Of a DNA stretch of 64,000 nt, positions 24,176-33,324 are shown piece by piece; within the stretch, counting starts at the first letter, position 1, and every line of letters starts with the position of its first letter. Source of the stretch: CAZQKW01 sp964594075 (GTDB lineage Bacteria; Desulfobacterota; WTBG01; CAIYCZ01); the NCBI GenBank assembly GCA_964594075.1, contig CAZQKW010000003.1, forward strand, positions 65,629-129,628, read 5' to 3'. The notes under the pieces were generated by a model. It was given only the letters and a program-made list of their open reading frames with translations, made no database searches and was not told the DNA's origin. Both the position numbers and the translations under genes were made by a program.

Positions 24176-25654
24176 TCAGCACGAGAAGCACAATTTCCCC
24201 GGGTTCATAATATTATTCGGGTCAATCTCTCTCTTTATCTGTTTCAGCTTCGTGGCATATTCAGCAGACCGGGAATACACCATCTCTGCCCAGATACCAT
24301 AGGGGCGGTCAAAATACGCGCCATTGTTCATTAACATCGCCGAGGCCTGAGACCAGAATTCCTTCACGGCATTCCATTCGCGCTCATCAGTTGGGCTGCA
24401 GTGAAGATCAAATTCGCAGTGGATGCCTCTGCCGCGCTCAAGGGGCAGCAGGTAGATGCCGATGTCGGCGCGCGGATAGGCATACGCATCAGCGAGCTCT
24501 TTTATTTTCTGCTCCATACCCGTCAGCTTATTGAGGGGTGCTTTAAAGGTCAAGTCGTGTACCGAACCGCGGTAGTTGAATTTTTTCAAAATTTTCCACG
24601 GCCTGAGCAGCTCAGCACTCATCACATTTTCAGCGCCAGGAATACCGGGAAGTCCCTCAAGGATTTTTACGCCCATCAGTTCGCAGGTCTCATGCAGCGC
24701 CTCGGCTTCGTAGGCGATCTTTTCTTCCGGATGCCGGGGCAAACCGTTGATACAGAGCATAAGCGTCCAGGCGGGAACCACGCTGCGCAGTTCATTGAAT
24801 TCTTGAGAAGCAGAAGGTGCCGTCGGAAAATCCGCAGGAATCGCCCAGCTATCGGTAAGCAGAGCGGCAAGATTGAAGCGGTTTAACAGAAAACACTCCA
24901 TGCCGATTTCGCGCCGCTGAATGCGTTTCAACGGCTCAATGGCTTGCGCGAGATCATCAAAGGGTAGAAAAAAGACTTTGCGCAGTTTAGGAATCGGGTC
25001 AATGTGGATACTCATTTTTGTCATGATGCCGAGCGTCCCCTGGGCGCCGGACCAGAGCCTGTTAATCATGGTTCTGATAGGGCCGTTCGGGCCTCCCGGT
25101 TTGCCGCCCGTTGCCCAGTTGCCGGTGCGGAACAGCTCGCCGGTAGGCAGAATGATCTCGGTGTCCATAATCAATGCATTGCCATATTCAAAACTGGGCG
25201 CAGCAAGCACCGGATCGCGTTCCAGATAGCTGGTCAGCACGGACCGATCCGGCGGCACACCAAACGGCACATTAATGCGAAATCCCCGTTCTGCCATGGC
25301 ATCCTGCATCTGCCGGTAGGTGACCCCGGGCTCCACAATGGCAAACCAATTCTCTTCATCCACCAGCACAATCTTGTTCATGTGCGACATATTGAGAATA
25401 ATGCCGCCGTGGTCGGGGATGGTGGCGCCGCGCAGATTCTTTCCGGAACTGTAAGGAATTATGGGGGTTGCCGAGCTGTTTGCCAGCTTAACAACCTCCT
25501 GAACCTGCTCCACGGTTTCAGCAAAAACCACCATGGTCGGTTTTCGATGCGGGGCAAAGCTTTGGTCTTTAGAGTATGCGTCCAGCGTCTTTTCATCATC
25601 CAGCACATTATTTTTACCAACGATCTTTTCTAAATCGCCTTTTTGGATTGCCAT
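24176..25654 (-). CDS. VAO/PCMH-family FAD-linked oxidase (492 aa)
   Basis: The N-terminal FAD_binding_4 domain shows PTMVVFAETVEQVQEVV, IIPYSSGKNLRGATIPDHGG, FAIVEPGVTYRQMQDAM and LWSGAQGTLGIMTKMSI. The C-terminal cap ends in GIWAEMVYSRSAEY and KREIDPNNIMNPGKL, like vanillyl-alcohol oxidase and p-cresol methylhydroxylase. Related enzymes oxidise phenols or hydroxy acids. AAGGAG lies 7 nt before the ATG. There is no signal peptide. It is 75 nt downstream of a paralogous gene. The substrate is unknown; 4-alkylphenols are only one possibility. Confidence 0.85.
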   Translation of the reverse strand: MAIQKGDLEKIVGKNNVLDDEKTLDAYSKDQSFAPHRKPTMVVFAETVEQVQEVVKLANSSATPIIPYSSGKNLRGATIPDHGGIILNMSHMNKIVLVDEENWFAIVEPGVTYRQMQDAMAERGFRINVPFGVPPDRSVLTSYLERDPVLAAPSFEYGNALIMDTEIILPTGELFRTGNWATGGKPGGPNGPIRTMINRLWSGAQGTLGIMTKMSIHIDPIPKLRKVFFLPFDDLAQAIEPLKRIQRREIGMECFLLNRFNLAALLTDSWAIPADFPTAPSASQEFNELRSVVPAWTLMLCINGLPRHPEEKIAYEAEALHETCELMGVKILEGLPGIPGAENVMSAELLRPWKILKKFNYRGSVHDLTFKAPLNKLTGMEQKIKELADAYAYPRADIGIYLLPLERGRGIHCEFDLHCSPTDEREWNAVKEFWSQASAMLMNNGAYFDRPYGIWAEMVYSRSAEYATKLKQIKREIDPNNIMNPGKLCFSC

Positions 25655-25729
25655 GCTAAACTCCTTAAAGAGATAAAATCTAAATCCTACATTTGTTTAG
25701 TGTTTAGAGTTTCGGATTTAGGATTTTAG

Positions 25730-27451
25730 TTATTTTTCCTTCTCCACTGCCGGCATCCCGTGCAGCGCCCGCATCTTGTTCAGACCGGCCAGTATCTGAT
25801 CAGGGAATGCGTCGTATTCAGCCTTGGTAAAAACCTGTCGTCCGGGTATATAAATATTGTTTGGGTCAAACACCGGCCGCAATTTGCGGAAAAAGTGATG
25901 CGCATTGGGCCCCACTTCAGGGAAAAACGAGGTGAGCGGTTCAATGGAAACCCCCAGGCCATTTGCACCGGCGCCGAATTTGTCAGCGATTACATTCACC
26001 ACGCCGCAGAGCACCAGTGCCTGGCCGCGCTGCAGCAGTTCGGGATTGGTGGCATCGGGATAGACATCCGCCTCGGTGAGCCAGAACCGGCCGCCCTTGT
26101 TCTGGGAATAGAGAAATGGTGTATCGTCAATGCCGCCGCGGTCTGTCACATAGGTCTCGCCAAAGGTATCAAGCGCTTTTTTCCAAGTTTTGCGCGCCTC
26201 GCGCGCCGCCGTGTCAACCGGCCCGCCGAGAATATTTGAGCCGGCGTAGAAGTGCCGGTTCATACGATAGCCGGTGACGTGGCGGATGCAGTCAACATTC
26301 CAGGGGGCAAGCGCATAGAGCACCTCCGGTTTATACTCATCAGAAAGAAAGGTGCCGCCCACCTCTGCGATTATTTCCCGCATGACTTTTTCTTCATAGG
26401 CAATCTGTTTTTCTGACACGATGCCGGCAATAATGACATAGCAATTATAGGGCGGGAAAAACTTTTCTGCCACTCGCTGCAGGGTCATTTCCTGAGTCTG
26501 CGAGCAGTAATATGCATTATAAATGCCGGTGGCATTAAGGCCAATGCCAATGCCTGAATGCGCAATTTCGCGCAGTGCTTTGATTTCCGTGTCAAGGTCT
26601 TTGAACTCTGCCCAAAGCAGCTTATGGCGCCGGGGATAGGGTGCAGTGTCATATTGCGGCTCCATGTAGGTTTGAATGCAGGGCCGTCCTGCCGGCGGTT
26701 CGGGAAGTTCTTCGCCGCCGCACCACGGATGCAGTTTCACATTGATCTCAACGACCACACCCGTGGTTCCGGCGCTGCCCCGAACCAGCGACAACAGATC
26801 CGGGCCAGGACCATATTCCCAGAAGGTGTCAACGCCGGAGACGGTGTTGGAGCCGGTAATAAGGATATCGCCGGTGGGTAGCACCACTTTTATGCTTATG
26901 ATATTGCGCGACAGGCAGCCGTATTTGTGGTCGGTCTGCCAGATGCCGGCAAAGGCGGTCTGTGATGATAGCTTACACAAGGTGGTGGCAAGCGGGCTCC
27001 CGCCGTTCCACAGGCCGCGCTTCATGGCTTCTGCCTGAAGCTGGGCGTAATCAGCAAACGCTTCGATGCGCGCAGTCATGTTTTCTTCGTCAATCTCAAG
27101 CACCCGGTTCATCCTGCTCACGTGAATGCACAGGGTGGGGTCAGGTGTTGTCGGCCCATTAAAGGAAATCATGCCGTTGGTAAATGGGATGGCAGGAACC
27201 TTGTAGCGGTTGCAGACGCGCAGGATTGCCTGCACTTCTTCGGTGCAACCGGGCAATATAATGCAGGCGGGTATGTTGCTCGGGTCTTTTGCGTGCTTTT
27301 TCAGCACACCCGGGATGTCAACGGAAAATCTGCTGTAACATTCAATTACGGAGCGGTCTTCGGAAATCCACTCCGGGCCGACAATATCTTCCAGCGCCTT
27401 ATACGCCTCACGGGAAATTTTTCCGGGCACGCATTTCTTCTTCTCAGCCAT
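25730..27451 (-). CDS. VAO/PCMH-family FAD-linked oxidase (573 aa)
   Basis: A longer paralogue of the downstream gene. FAD-binding features are ACIILPGCTEEVQAILRVC, VPAIPFTNGMISFNGPTTPD, TARIEAFADYAQLQAEAMKR and LVRGSAGTTGVVVEINVKL. The C-terminal part has HVTGYRMNRHFYAGSNI and FRKLRPVFDPNNIYIPGRQVF. The usual PYSSGKN-type glycine loop is altered to PFTNGMISFNG. AAGGAGATAAA precedes the ATG. It is the first gene of a three-gene flavoprotein unit. The pair may form a hetero-oligomer or handle two related substrates (inference). A c-type cytochrome partner could be the pentaheme protein at 28574. Confidence 0.85.
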   Translation of the reverse strand: MAEKKKCVPGKISREAYKALEDIVGPEWISEDRSVIECYSRFSVDIPGVLKKHAKDPSNIPACIILPGCTEEVQAILRVCNRYKVPAIPFTNGMISFNGPTTPDPTLCIHVSRMNRVLEIDEENMTARIEAFADYAQLQAEAMKRGLWNGGSPLATTLCKLSSQTAFAGIWQTDHKYGCLSRNIISIKVVLPTGDILITGSNTVSGVDTFWEYGPGPDLLSLVRGSAGTTGVVVEINVKLHPWCGGEELPEPPAGRPCIQTYMEPQYDTAPYPRRHKLLWAEFKDLDTEIKALREIAHSGIGIGLNATGIYNAYYCSQTQEMTLQRVAEKFFPPYNCYVIIAGIVSEKQIAYEEKVMREIIAEVGGTFLSDEYKPEVLYALAPWNVDCIRHVTGYRMNRHFYAGSNILGGPVDTAAREARKTWKKALDTFGETYVTDRGGIDDTPFLYSQNKGGRFWLTEADVYPDATNPELLQRGQALVLCGVVNVIADKFGAGANGLGVSIEPLTSFFPEVGPNAHHFFRKLRPVFDPNNIYIPGRQVFTKAEYDAFPDQILAGLNKMRALHGMPAVEKEK

Positions 27452-27786
27452 TTTATCTCCTTTCCAATTGTCACATACTCACAGATGGTGAGCCCTGCAC
27501 CCTGGGTAGAAATTGTCGTTGGATCAATGTGACTGGTTTTAAATAAAAGGATCTATTGAAATTTAGCAAGGGTTACGGCGGGAAATTAGATTTCCTGTTA
27601 ACCTTTTTTACCTGGTAACCTCAAACTGGGCAGCCAACCGACCATTACAACAAAAACAAGTCAAACAGATAAAAATTAATTACTGCACCTTGCTTCATAT
27701 GTCAAGGAATTTTAGTCATTTTTTAAAAGGTTGAATAGGTAAAACGCAAAAGGCGCAAAGGGGGCACAATGTGTTTCCTTGACGGT
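27452..27786. other. Intergenic region upstream of the flavoprotein unit
   Basis: 335 bp that should hold the minus-strand promoter of the flavoprotein genes. A GTTACGG..GTTAACC..GGTAACC cluster near 27570-27620 contains related half-sites but no clear palindrome. No ORF or RNA gene is recognised. Confidence 0.3.
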
Positions 27787-28257
27787 TCAGGAGTCCCGGT
27801 TGACAGCCCCTGAAACCCGGAAAATATCGGAAAGCTTTGATAGAGTTTTTTTCAATGCTGGCGAAGAATTTTCTTCTATTGCCTGAAGCAGATCCCTCAC
27901 AGCCGTGCGCTGTTCTGTGGTAACAATACTATCCCTGCCGCGCACGCTATTTTTTATTACCGCTGGCAGCAGTTCCACTATCAGCTTTTTAGCTTGTGCA
28001 GCAAGCTGCGGGTTTCGTTCAAACAGCAGCCCTACTTCTGCTTCATGCTGATAATAGAGCCTGATAAGCATTTGCCCGGCAGAGGATTTTGCCAGCCGTT
28101 TGTCCCGAAACTGCCGCAGCATCTGCACTTCACTGCCCTGACTGTCCTCAAACAACTTCTCTATGGCACACAGGTTCTTTATGGAGGTTGTGGTGGTGCT
28201 GGACTGGGGCATCACGGTGGTGGTGTCTATGGCGGTGGTTGAAGTAACCACCGGCAC
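27787..28257 (-). CDS. CFI-box-like C-terminal surface-protein module, probably a truncated remnant
   Basis: About 156 residues from a GTG at 28257. A Thr/Ser-rich linker (STTAIDTTTVMPQSSTTTTS) precedes CAIEKLFEDSQGSEVQMLRQ, then FRDKRLAKSSAGQMLIRLYY and a helical tail. The LRxFRDxxL..GxxxxRLYY pattern is that of CFI-box C-terminal domains of surface proteins, where the box normally reads CFIATAAYGSP. Here only the Cys and the later half survive. There is no signal peptide or convincing ribosome binding site, and the in-frame upstream sequence soon reaches a stop. It is probably the end of a larger secreted protein that has been lost, less likely a small stand-alone gene. Confidence 0.45.
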   Translation of the reverse strand: MPVVTSTTAIDTTTVMPQSSTTTTSIKNLCAIEKLFEDSQGSEVQMLRQFRDKRLAKSSAGQMLIRLYYQHEAEVGLLFERNPQLAAQAKKLIVELLPAVIKNSVRGRDSIVTTEQRTAVRDLLQAIEENSSPALKKTLSKLSDIFRVSGAVNRDS

Positions 28258-28573
28258 CGATTTTAATGAAAAAACTTTTTTTATGTGTAATGTGGTAAGA
28301 ACACGCTATTTTTTTCTCATAACTGCCTGAGCATAGTATTTTTTTACCCTCTTTTTCCTCTTCACCGGATATAGTCGCATAATCTGAAAAATTATTTCCA
28401 AAAGTGCAAATTTTTTTCGGTTCTTGGTTGCAGAAAGAGTTAAAAAAAGGTATCTAAAAACAGTGTGTTTGCTGCGTGGGTGCCTCCTTTGGTATTTTTA
28501 TTAAACGTCTGGCACATTCCGCGGCAAGCATGAGGAATCGGTACCGGGTAACATATTGCAAGAAAGGATGGCT

Positions 28574-29953
28574 ATGAAAAAACAGAGCGCATTTATTCTT
28601 ATTGGCCTTATCGCACTGCACTCACTGGGTTATGCAGAAACAAAACAAACGGAGGAATTTCCTTTCTTTCCCTCGCTTATTGGAACAGCAACCGGTAAAC
28701 CTATTCAGCCGTCTGACTATACGGACCCTGCCGTATGCGGCGGCTGTCATACCGAAATTTTTAAACAATGGAACGGATCCATGCACTCGCAGGCGTTTAC
28801 TGATCCGGTCTTTCAGGCGCTGTGGAAATTGGGGGCGAAAGAGACCAAGGGGTTTACTGATAAATTGTGCGGTGGCTGTCATGCTGCGGCAGGCGTGGTT
28901 GCCAATGATCTGGTGTTTAAGGACGACAAATTTTTCACCAGCGAAATCGCCCAGAAAGGGGTGCACTGCGATCTGTGCCATACGGTTAAAGAGACGCGCT
29001 TCAGGGACACGCCGACCCATGAGCCGCAGAACGCCTCCATTATTGTGGATCCCGGCCCGGTCAAGCGCGGCCCATACAAAGATTCTGTCTCGCCGTTTCA
29101 TGAAACCGCGTATTCTGAGCTGCATACCAGGGCATTATTCTGTGCCAACTGCCATAATGTATTCCATCCGGTGAACAATTTTCACATAGAGCGCACCTAT
29201 GATGAGTGGAAATACTCGGTATATGCCCAGAATGACATTCAGTGCCAGGACTGCCATATGATGCCGGTGGAAAAGGCCATTGAAGCAGCGCGCACGTTAA
29301 AAAAACAGAAAAATCCCGGGCAGCCTGCCATTGGCGGCCCCCAGCGCGAGCAGATGTACACCCATGAATTTGTCGGGGCAAATTTTACCATTCCCGGTCT
29401 GCTAAAGTTTGACCTGCATAAAGGTATTGCAGAGAAACGTCTTAAAAGCGCCGCTGAGATTTCTATTGCTGCACCTGCGGCAGCCAGGCAGGGTGAGATG
29501 GTGAGCGTTGCGGTAACGGTGAAAAATGTTGGCGCAGGGCATAATCTGCCCACCAGCCTTACTGAAGTTCGTCAAATGTGGCTTGATGTGCGGGCGGTTG
29601 ACGAGAAGGGCAGGGAAATTTTTAGAGCAGGCGCGCTGGATAAGGATGGGGAGATTGATCCACAAACCAAGATTTTCAATGCTCAAGCAGTGGATAAAGA
29701 AGGTAAGCATACCGTGAAGCCGTGGGAGATCACCCGCTTTGAATATAACAATACGATTCCGCCCAAGGGCTCGGCAATTGAACGGTATGCCTTTCTGATT
29801 CCGCAGGGCTCGCAGGGCAGCATCAGCATAACCGCGATACTGCGCTATCGTTCCTATCCGCAGTCGGTGGCAAACTTGCTGCTCGGAAAAGACGCGCCGG
29901 TGCTGCCCATCGTGGACATGGCTGAAGCGCGGCAAACCGTTGTCGTCAACTGA
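28574..29953 (+). CDS. Pentaheme c-type cytochrome, cytochrome c554-like
   Basis: 460 residues from ATG 28574, chosen over upstream TTG/ATG codons because GAAAGG lies 6 nt before it and the signal peptide MKKQSAFILIGLIALHSLGY then starts properly. Five CxxCH haem sites lie at about 55, 99, 132, 190 and 224 (CGGCH, CGGCH, CDLCH, CANCH, CQDCH). The C-terminal half (about 285-460) is a beta-sandwich with SVAVTVKNVGAGHNLPT, common in periplasmic multihaem cytochromes. It should act in periplasmic electron transfer or as a reductase. It is divergent from the CFI-box remnant and convergent with a PGT. Confidence 0.9.
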   Translation: MKKQSAFILIGLIALHSLGYAETKQTEEFPFFPSLIGTATGKPIQPSDYTDPAVCGGCHTEIFKQWNGSMHSQAFTDPVFQALWKLGAKETKGFTDKLCGGCHAAAGVVANDLVFKDDKFFTSEIAQKGVHCDLCHTVKETRFRDTPTHEPQNASIIVDPGPVKRGPYKDSVSPFHETAYSELHTRALFCANCHNVFHPVNNFHIERTYDEWKYSVYAQNDIQCQDCHMMPVEKAIEAARTLKKQKNPGQPAIGGPQREQMYTHEFVGANFTIPGLLKFDLHKGIAEKRLKSAAEISIAAPAAARQGEMVSVAVTVKNVGAGHNLPTSLTEVRQMWLDVRAVDEKGREIFRAGALDKDGEIDPQTKIFNAQAVDKEGKHTVKPWEITRFEYNNTIPPKGSAIERYAFLIPQGSQGSISITAILRYRSYPQSVANLLLGKDAPVLPIVDMAEARQTVVVN

Positions 29954-29976
29954 TCAGGGGAAGTCTGCAGCGCCGC

Positions 29977-30570
29977 TCAGTTGGTGAAAAGAGCCTTAAT
30001 TGTCCGGAAAATCAGTTTGAGATCCAGCGCCAGGGAACGATTGGCAATGTATTCCTGGTAGAGTTTAATTTTCAGGGGGAGAATTTTTTCAAGGTAGTCT
30101 TTTTCAGGATCTGTTGCGCTTTTGAGCAGCTTGTTTTCATCCTTGAATTGTATTGCTGCCATGTCAGTAATGCCGGGACGAACCGAGAGCACTATCTTCT
30201 TTATCTCTTCGGGATAGTGCGCCAGGTAGCGCGGAACTTCAGGCCGCGGCCCCACCAGGCTCATATTTCCGGCAAGCACATCGAGAAGTTGCGGCAGCTC
30301 GTCAAGCTTAAACCGCCGCAAAAAACGCCCGCATCGTGTAATCCGCGGATCATTATTGATGGTAAGGGACATACCGGATGCGTCGGCATACATGGTGCGG
30401 AATTTATGCATCCTGAACAGTCTGCCTAAATAGCCCACCCGCTCCTGGCGAAAAAACACCGGTCCCGGTGAATCACATTTAATCCAGATTGCTATGGCAA
30501 GAAACAGCGGGCAGAGTATGATCAGGCCGCACAGTGAACAAACGATGTCAAAAATACGTTTAATAATCAC
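29977..30570 (-). CDS. Undecaprenyl-phosphate sugar phosphotransferase (second copy)
   Basis: 197 residues. An N-terminal membrane segment (IFDIVCSLCGLIILCPLFLA) leads into the bacterial sugar transferase core: GPVFFRQERVG, FRMHKFRTMY, the catalytic pair in LDELPQLLDVLAGNMSLVG and PGITDMAAIQF. The last motif deviates from the GW of the copy at 2115 and may reflect another donor sugar. It is the likely initiating enzyme for the repeat unit made by the 30-53 kb genes. A nucleotidyltransferase-like gene lies just upstream on the same strand (34 nt). Confidence 0.9.
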   Translation of the reverse strand: MIIKRIFDIVCSLCGLIILCPLFLAIAIWIKCDSPGPVFFRQERVGYLGRLFRMHKFRTMYADASGMSLTINNDPRITRCGRFLRRFKLDELPQLLDVLAGNMSLVGPRPEVPRYLAHYPEEIKKIVLSVRPGITDMAAIQFKDENKLLKSATDPEKDYLEKILPLKIKLYQEYIANRSLALDLKLIFRTIKALFTN

Positions 30571-30604
30571 GGTTAATGTAAGGGGACATTATATTTTTTA
30601 GATT

Positions 30605-31924
30605 TTATTGTTTTCCGCGAACCCAATCAACAATTTGTTCAGTTTTTTTAGAAGAAATTGTTAAATTTTTATGCAAAATTATCGCATCTCTATATTCTTT
30701 TATAAAAAATAATATTGTTTTTGTTATTTTTTTTATATAATAATAGATCATTGATAAAATACTTTTTATCAATGATCTATGCTGATTATGATAATACTTT
30801 GCATAATATAAATTTATGACAAATTGTGGCAGTCTGAAAAAAACTTTCATTTTTTCTCGAAATGTCTTTCTGGTCGACAGTTCAATAAAAAAGAAGGGGA
30901 TGATTTTTCTTTCTTTATACTTTTCGGGGAAAATATATTCCTTAATAGCATTGCGAAATTCATCTTGAAACCCTGCTTCATATAATGATTCGATAACAAT
31001 AGTAGGAATTGATTTTACCATTAGTAATTCTTGGACTAGCAACAAGACAAGTGCAACTGGACGCAACACCTTATATTCCTGTGACCTTTCTATTATACAG
31101 TTCCAGTCGATTTGATGCTGAGCTTGAGATAAAATCATTCCGATATCGCAAAAATTTTTTAAAGGCAAAATTTCGTCAAATCCAATTTTGATTTCTCTAA
31201 ATAAATGGAAACAGTTAAAAATAATATTGTCTTCTGTCGAAAATTTATAACTTATCATTTTTGCAATTAAGATCTTTTGGCTTCGGCTCCAAAATTCCTC
31301 AATATTTATTTTAAAAGGGGAATCGGAAAAATCTATATCCCAATGCAGTTCCACCATTATAATTAAATGGTCTAATCTGCGCCAAAAATTTGAATGAAAG
31401 AATCTGTGTTGATTTTTAACAGATTTCTTTATTTTTGTGAAACCCATATTTAAAAGGGTTTCTTCTGCACAAGAAACATTTTTTTTCTCAACAAGGATGT
31501 CAATGTCCGATAAACTTCTTATGCCTATATTATGAGCATAAAAAGAATGCAAAAATTCTATGCCTTTGAGAGGGATTGCTTTAATTCTCTTTCTATTAAA
31601 ATTTCTTATAACTGCAGCATACTCTTTTATATATAACAAATTTTTTAGTACATCTCTATGGTAGCGCATTTCAAGCTTCCTAAAAACATCAATAGGAATA
31701 GAATTCTTGTTATCACATTGCAAAAGCGCATAATAGATGAGACCATTGAGAGCATGGAGATTTGCCAAGCTCAAAATATAATCCCAGTTTAGATATCCTG
31801 ATAATATATTGTCTATATCGTCTATGTCGGTGACCAAGTCATAAGACAAAAGTTTTTTGCAACATGCTAATATAAAGTGTTCTTCTGGATTAAAAATAAA
31901 TTTTATAGATCGTTTCATTTGCAA
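30605..31924 (-). CDS. Nucleotidyltransferase-fold protein (NTP_transf_5 family)
   Basis: 439 residues, strongly AT-rich gene. The recognisable core is KAIPLKGIEFLHSFYAHNIG, then RSLSDIDILVEKKN with the DxD-type metal ligands, and VELHWDIDF. This pattern defines the NTP_transf_5 family, which is frequent in polysaccharide and serine-kinase (HprK-like) loci. The reaction is unknown. The rest is helical with no transmembrane segment. It is transcribed together with the downstream PGT and divergent from the polymerase gene. Confidence 0.75.
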   Translation of the reverse strand: MQMKRSIKFIFNPEEHFILACCKKLLSYDLVTDIDDIDNILSGYLNWDYILSLANLHALNGLIYYALLQCDNKNSIPIDVFRKLEMRYHRDVLKNLLYIKEYAAVIRNFNRKRIKAIPLKGIEFLHSFYAHNIGIRSLSDIDILVEKKNVSCAEETLLNMGFTKIKKSVKNQHRFFHSNFWRRLDHLIIMVELHWDIDFSDSPFKINIEEFWSRSQKILIAKMISYKFSTEDNIIFNCFHLFREIKIGFDEILPLKNFCDIGMILSQAQHQIDWNCIIERSQEYKVLRPVALVLLLVQELLMVKSIPTIVIESLYEAGFQDEFRNAIKEYIFPEKYKERKIIPFFFIELSTRKTFREKMKVFFRLPQFVINLYYAKYYHNQHRSLIKSILSMIYYYIKKITKTILFFIKEYRDAIILHKNLTISSKKTEQIVDWVRGKQ

Positions 31925-32052
31925 TTTAATTTCATTTTTGAATTAAAAAATATTAACTCATTTTCTTACACTTTTTCTACATTCAAGGTATAATCAATTT
32001 TTTTAAATGATCTGCCAACACAAATAAAATATAGTATTTTTACCAAATAAGA

Positions 32053-33324
32053 ATGCAAATAATTTATATTATACTTGTGATAATATCAATAGGTTTAACC
32101 ATATATAGGCCTATATATGGAATTAATTTTCTGCTTTTCAATTTTCTCCTACAACCGCATAAACTGCTTGGATTTGCACAAATTACCACCCAACTATCTA
32201 ACCTCTTCATCGGCTTAACCTTGGTTCTATTATTGCCTTTTCGTAAAGTTAAGCTTCCTGAAAACGGAATTTCTGCACTGGCAATACTTTTTTTTATAAG
32301 CGGGTTGATTTCGTCATTCTTAAATCTCGGGCCAAGGTTTCTTGCGATGGAAGAGCAATATCGGATTTTTTGGATGGGTATAAACCGGGCAGGTTTTGTT
32401 TTTTTGTTAATGCGTTATTTATGTACGAGAGGCGATTTCCTGTTTACATTTAATTCAATTGTGGCATTAGGTGGCATAACAGCTATTTATACTGTGACTG
32501 ATTATTTTTTTCATTTTACCTATGACCCTAATGTTAAGGGGGGACGCGCTATAGGTTTATTTGGCGACCCCAATGCTGTGGCTGCAAATCTAGTAGCATT
32601 AATACCGATAACGTATTATGTTTTCTTACATGGAAAGCTAAATTGGTTAAGAAGAATCTATATTATCAATATCTGCGCACAGGTTATGGGGGTTTTTTGC
32701 ACTGCCTCCCGCGCTGGTTTGTTGGCTCTTTTTTTAATAAGTGCCTTTTTAACAGGAAAAAACTTAAAAAGATTTTCTACTTTTTTATTCATCGGACTAC
32801 TAATTCTAATTTTTATGTTTTATGGAAAAAATCTATATTTGCAAAGGGAAGCGAAGCAAAAAACCATTACGACCACCTTGTCTGGCAAAATTCGAATTGA
32901 GTCGAGTGCATTTTCTAGAATCCAGCACATCAAATTCGGTGTTCTTCTATGGTTAAAAAATCCTTTTTTTGGAGTTGGTGTTTCTAATGCCCCTCAGGCT
33001 ATTCAGGAGCAACTCGGAATAAGACAAATTCGCCCACACATCCATAATACCTATTTTTCTGTTTTGGCCGAATATGGATTATCAGGTTTTTTACTTTATA
33101 TGGGGCTCTTTTTTTTGTCATTCAGGTCCCTCAATCGTTTATCAAATCATGATGATCCGTATTTTAATGAAATAGCTACTTACTTGCGTTTCTCATTACT
33201 TTCCCATATGTTTACTTCGTTTTTTATTGGGAACTGGGTGGAACTTATGCAATGGATTGCCATCGCTCTGCCAGTAGCCCTGGACCAGATTTCAAAATTT
33301 GAACAACTAAACAAGAGTAAATGA
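32053..33324 (+). CDS. Wzy/WaaL-type O-antigen polymerase or ligase
   Basis: 423 residues with about ten to twelve predicted membrane helices, from IIYILVIISIGLTIYRPIYG to the C-terminus. The large periplasmic loop carries RAIGLFGDPNAVAANLVALI. The family motif is RPHIHNTYFSVLAEYGLSGF (about 330-350). Wzy polymerases and WaaL ligases share this fold. In a locus with a Wzx flippase, the polymerase is the more likely role. The protein works in the inner membrane on undecaprenyl-linked repeats at the periplasmic face. Confidence 0.85.
   Translation: MQIIYIILVIISIGLTIYRPIYGINFLLFNFLLQPHKLLGFAQITTQLSNLFIGLTLVLLLPFRKVKLPENGISALAILFFISGLISSFLNLGPRFLAMEEQYRIFWMGINRAGFVFLLMRYLCTRGDFLFTFNSIVALGGITAIYTVTDYFFHFTYDPNVKGGRAIGLFGDPNAVAANLVALIPITYYVFLHGKLNWLRRIYIINICAQVMGVFCTASRAGLLALFLISAFLTGKNLKRFSTFLFIGLLILIFMFYGKNLYLQREAKQKTITTTLSGKIRIESSAFSRIQHIKFGVLLWLKNPFFGVGVSNAPQAIQEQLGIRQIRPHIHNTYFSVLAEYGLSGFLLYMGLFFLSFRSLNRLSNHDDPYFNEIATYLRFSLLSHMFTSFFIGNWVELMQWIAIALPVALDQISKFEQLNKSK

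Noticed and set aside
24401..25633. Long plus-strand open frames opposite the VAO-type oxidase genes
   Set aside because: They are complementary shadows of well-supported minus-strand genes in G+C-richer DNA and match no family.
28510..28525. A TGGCAC motif resembling a sigma-54 promoter upstream of the cytochrome gene
   Set aside because: The -12 element does not have GC at the required spacing; GG stands there.
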